Source: CAVUQH01 sp963774445
GTDB lineage: Bacteria; Myxococcota_A; Polyangia; Haliangiales; Haliangiaceae
Reading direction: 5' to 3'
DNA: 64,000 nt
Assembly: GCA_963774445.1 (NCBI GenBank)
Contig: CAVZFC010000032.1
Location: forward strand, 558,001-622,000
Positions 62,589 to 64,000 of the stretch are shown one piece after another; position 1 is the first letter of the stretch; each line of letters begins with the position of its first letter. The notes beneath the pieces are model-generated. The model was given only the letters and a program-made list of their open reading frames with translations, ran no database searches and was not told the DNA's origin. The position numbers were made by a program, and so were the translations under genes.

Positions 62589-62890
62589 GAATGGCCCCTG
62601 CTTGCAGTATACCGGACGGATTTGACAGCGGCGCAGGCGCCATTATCTTGTTGCGTAAGTGGCTGATACAGTTGCCCTCTTTCGGGGACTGTGAGCCACA
62701 CTCTTGCGCTCGGCTCCAACCAACCCCACAGATCTATAAGTAGCGTCCCCTCGCGCGCGTCAAGACAAGCCCAGCCAGCGGCCCCATGTAGGTGTCGCAC
62801 CCAGGTCTCCCGACACGTGACGCGGTACGCCCGAAAGTCCTTTGAAACACGGCGTCCCCCTGCGCCGTCCAAGACGAGAGGCGTCCCCGA
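62589..62890 (+). promoter_or_regulatory. 302-bp divergent intergenic region with a sigma-70-like promoter for the sigma gene
   Basis: TTGACA (62622-62627), a 16-bp spacer and TATCTT (62644-62649) make a near-consensus promoter on the + strand, about 240 bp before the sigma factor ATG. A second AT-rich element, TATAAG (62735-62740), lies closer but lacks a good -35. No small gene is convincing here. Confidence 0.5.
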
Positions 62891-64000
62891 ATGAAGACCA
62901 CCAAGACCAACCAGAGAGCCCGGCGCTCCCCGGCGGCCCGTGTGGCCAAACGACCCAAGGCGCGCGCCACCGAGGGCCGGCGCAAGAGCACGAAGCACGA
63001 CCCGCAGGAGGCCAGCTTCCCGCTCGACCATCTCAGCACATATTTCCGCGACCTGGGTGAGCACGGCCTGCTCGAGCCCGAGGAGGAGCAGCTTCTGGCG
63101 CGCGATCTCGAGCTCGCCGAGCTCGAGACCTGGCAGCGCCTGCTGGCGAACCCGTTGACGGTCGAGTACCTGCTGTCGCTGATCGAGGCCCGCCTCGGGA
63201 ACTCGCTGGCCGAGTTCAAGAACGTGCGCCGCGCCGCGGCCAACGCCCGCAAGCAGCGGACCAAGGCGTCGCGCGAGCGGCTGACCAATGCCGCCGGCCA
63301 GGCGGCCCTGCAGCTGCGCTCGCTGGATCACGACCGCGAGCACGTGGCCGCCCTGGTGAACGAGCTCGAGCGGCTGCGCGCCGACGACGTGACCCGCGTG
63401 CGCGGTGGCCGGCTGTCGTTCTCCGCGACGAGCCGCACCTTCGGCGACTACCTGATCGGCGTGCGCGAGGCCTACGGCCGCTCGGCCCGGCTGCGCGACC
63501 GCTTCGTCCGCGCCAACCTGCGCCTGGTCGTGACCATGGCCCGCCGCTACGACCGCGGCGTGATGCCGCTGGCCGACCTGATCCAGGAGGGCAACCTGGG
63601 CCTGATGCACGCGGTCAGCCGGTTCGATCACCGGCGCGGCCTGCGCTTCTCGACCTACGCCTGCTGGTGGATCCGCCACGCCATCGGCCGCGCCCTGGCC
63701 GACAAGGCCCGCGCGGTGCGCGTGCCTGTGCACATGATCGAGGCCCAGCAGCAGCTGGCCAAGGTTCGGCAGAAGCTGATCGCCGAGTACGGCCGCGAGC
63801 CGACCCGCAGCGAGGTGGCCAACGAAGCCGGCCTGCCGCTGGCCAAGCTCAACCAGATGAGCCGGTACCTCCTCGGTGCCCCGGTGTCGATGGAAGCGCC
63901 GGTCGGCAGCAAGGACGACGAGAGCCGGGTCCTCGGCGAGGTGCTCACCGACCCCGAGGCCGAGCCGTGGAGCCCCGAGGAGGCGATGACCACGGAGGCG
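62891..64000 (+). CDS. Sigma-70 family RNA polymerase sigma factor, group 2/3 (3' end outside window)
   Basis: The frame is open from the ATG at 62891 to the window end, 370 residues so far. A basic N-terminus (about 1-40) precedes region 1.2 (PLDHLSTYFRDLGEHGLLEP). A long acidic-basic insert follows, and region 2 is complete: RFVRANLRLVVTMARRYDRG, LADLIQEGNLGLMHAVSRFD and RRGLRFSTYACWWIRHAIGR. Region 3 then begins (VRVPVHMIEAQQQLAKVRQK; REPTRSEVANEAGLPLAKL). Region 4 is outside the window. The region 2.4 helix is typical of RpoD-like factors, so it reads housekeeping-like promoters. It is divergent from the CBS protein gene. Confidence 0.9.
   Translation, partial: MKTTKTNQRARRSPAARVAKRPKARATEGRRKSTKHDPQEASFPLDHLSTYFRDLGEHGLLEPEEEQLLARDLELAELETWQRLLANPLTVEYLLSLIEARLGNSLAEFKNVRRAAANARKQRTKASRERLTNAAGQAALQLRSLDHDREHVAALVNELERLRADDVTRVRGGRLSFSATSRTFGDYLIGVREAYGRSARLRDRFVRANLRLVVTMARRYDRGVMPLADLIQEGNLGLMHAVSRFDHRRGLRFSTYACWWIRHAIGRALADKARAVRVPVHMIEAQQQLAKVRQKLIAEYGREPTRSEVANEAGLPLAKLNQMSRYLLGAPVSMEAPVGSKDDESRVLGEVLTDPEAEPWSPEEAMTTEA

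Overview
The window is a 64 kb, very GC-rich (about 70 percent by eye) bacterial segment with short intergenic gaps, GTG/TTG starts and many 1-4 nt start/stop overlaps. Eukaryote-like Ser/Thr kinases, HEAT and TPR proteins, many lipoproteins, an AgmX/PglI-type C-terminal domain, a DUF6178 protein and an eCIS-core (DUF4157) protein together point to a predatory or social delta-proteobacterium of the Myxococcota, perhaps near Kofleriaceae/Haliangiales. No rRNA, tRNA, CRISPR array, prophage or insertion sequence was recognised.

Layout. 1-10.4 kb: a partial VanW-like gene (-), then a + strand run: small membrane protein, kinase, pseudokinase with GYF-like and AgmX/PglI parts, a PgpH-like membrane HD phosphodiesterase with a Pro-rich tail, a TPR lipoprotein and a HEAT-repeat protein. 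It ends in a 65-nt palindrome. 10.5-20.8 kb (-): an ECF sigma factor, then the core run tilS-ftsH-folP-cdaA/ybbR-glmM-acpS-nnr (read from high to low coordinates). 20.9-24.7 kb: an Fn3-like lipoprotein, a DUF6178 protein, a DUF4340 lipoprotein and rnc. 24.75-29.0 kb: a giant kinase-cyclase-AAA-TPR protein. 29-31 kb: SDR and thioesterase. 31.1-37.5 kb: a lower-GC accessory stretch (beta-barrel protein, small Cys peptide, helix-hairpin-helix lipoprotein, C39-like peptidase, orphan eCIS-core protein). 37.5-45.1 kb: diiron protein, msrA, sirtuin, AraC regulator, NB-ARC-like ATPase/TPR regulator, extensin-like protein, second palindrome copy. 45.5-49 kb: SNF2 ATPase and Ada (DNA repair/chromatin). 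49-57.5 kb: secreted and lipoproteins, including a Tat-exported carotenoid oxygenase and a haem-motif beta-propeller lipoprotein. 57.5-62.6 kb (-): fetAB-like iron exporter, two tandem paralogues of an unknown domain, a pectinacetylesterase-like hydrolase, a GNAT and a CBS-pair protein. 62.9-64 kb: start of a primary-like sigma-70 factor, cut by the window end.

How the genes fit together. The clearest functional theme is cyclic-di-AMP and envelope homeostasis: a CdaA-type cyclase with a YbbR/CdaR module lies directly before glmM, and a PgpH-family phosphodiesterase lies 7 kb away. A second theme is signal transduction by kinases coupled to secreted and TonB-like effectors.

Caution. At least seven genes are read only by skipping a single extra base (eight sites, all +1). 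One small gene instead seems to lack a base. This suggests residual sequencing insertions, but the uniform sign is itself notable. It also bears on the apparent cdaA-ybbR fusion, because a Shine-Dalgarno and GTG sit exactly at the junction.
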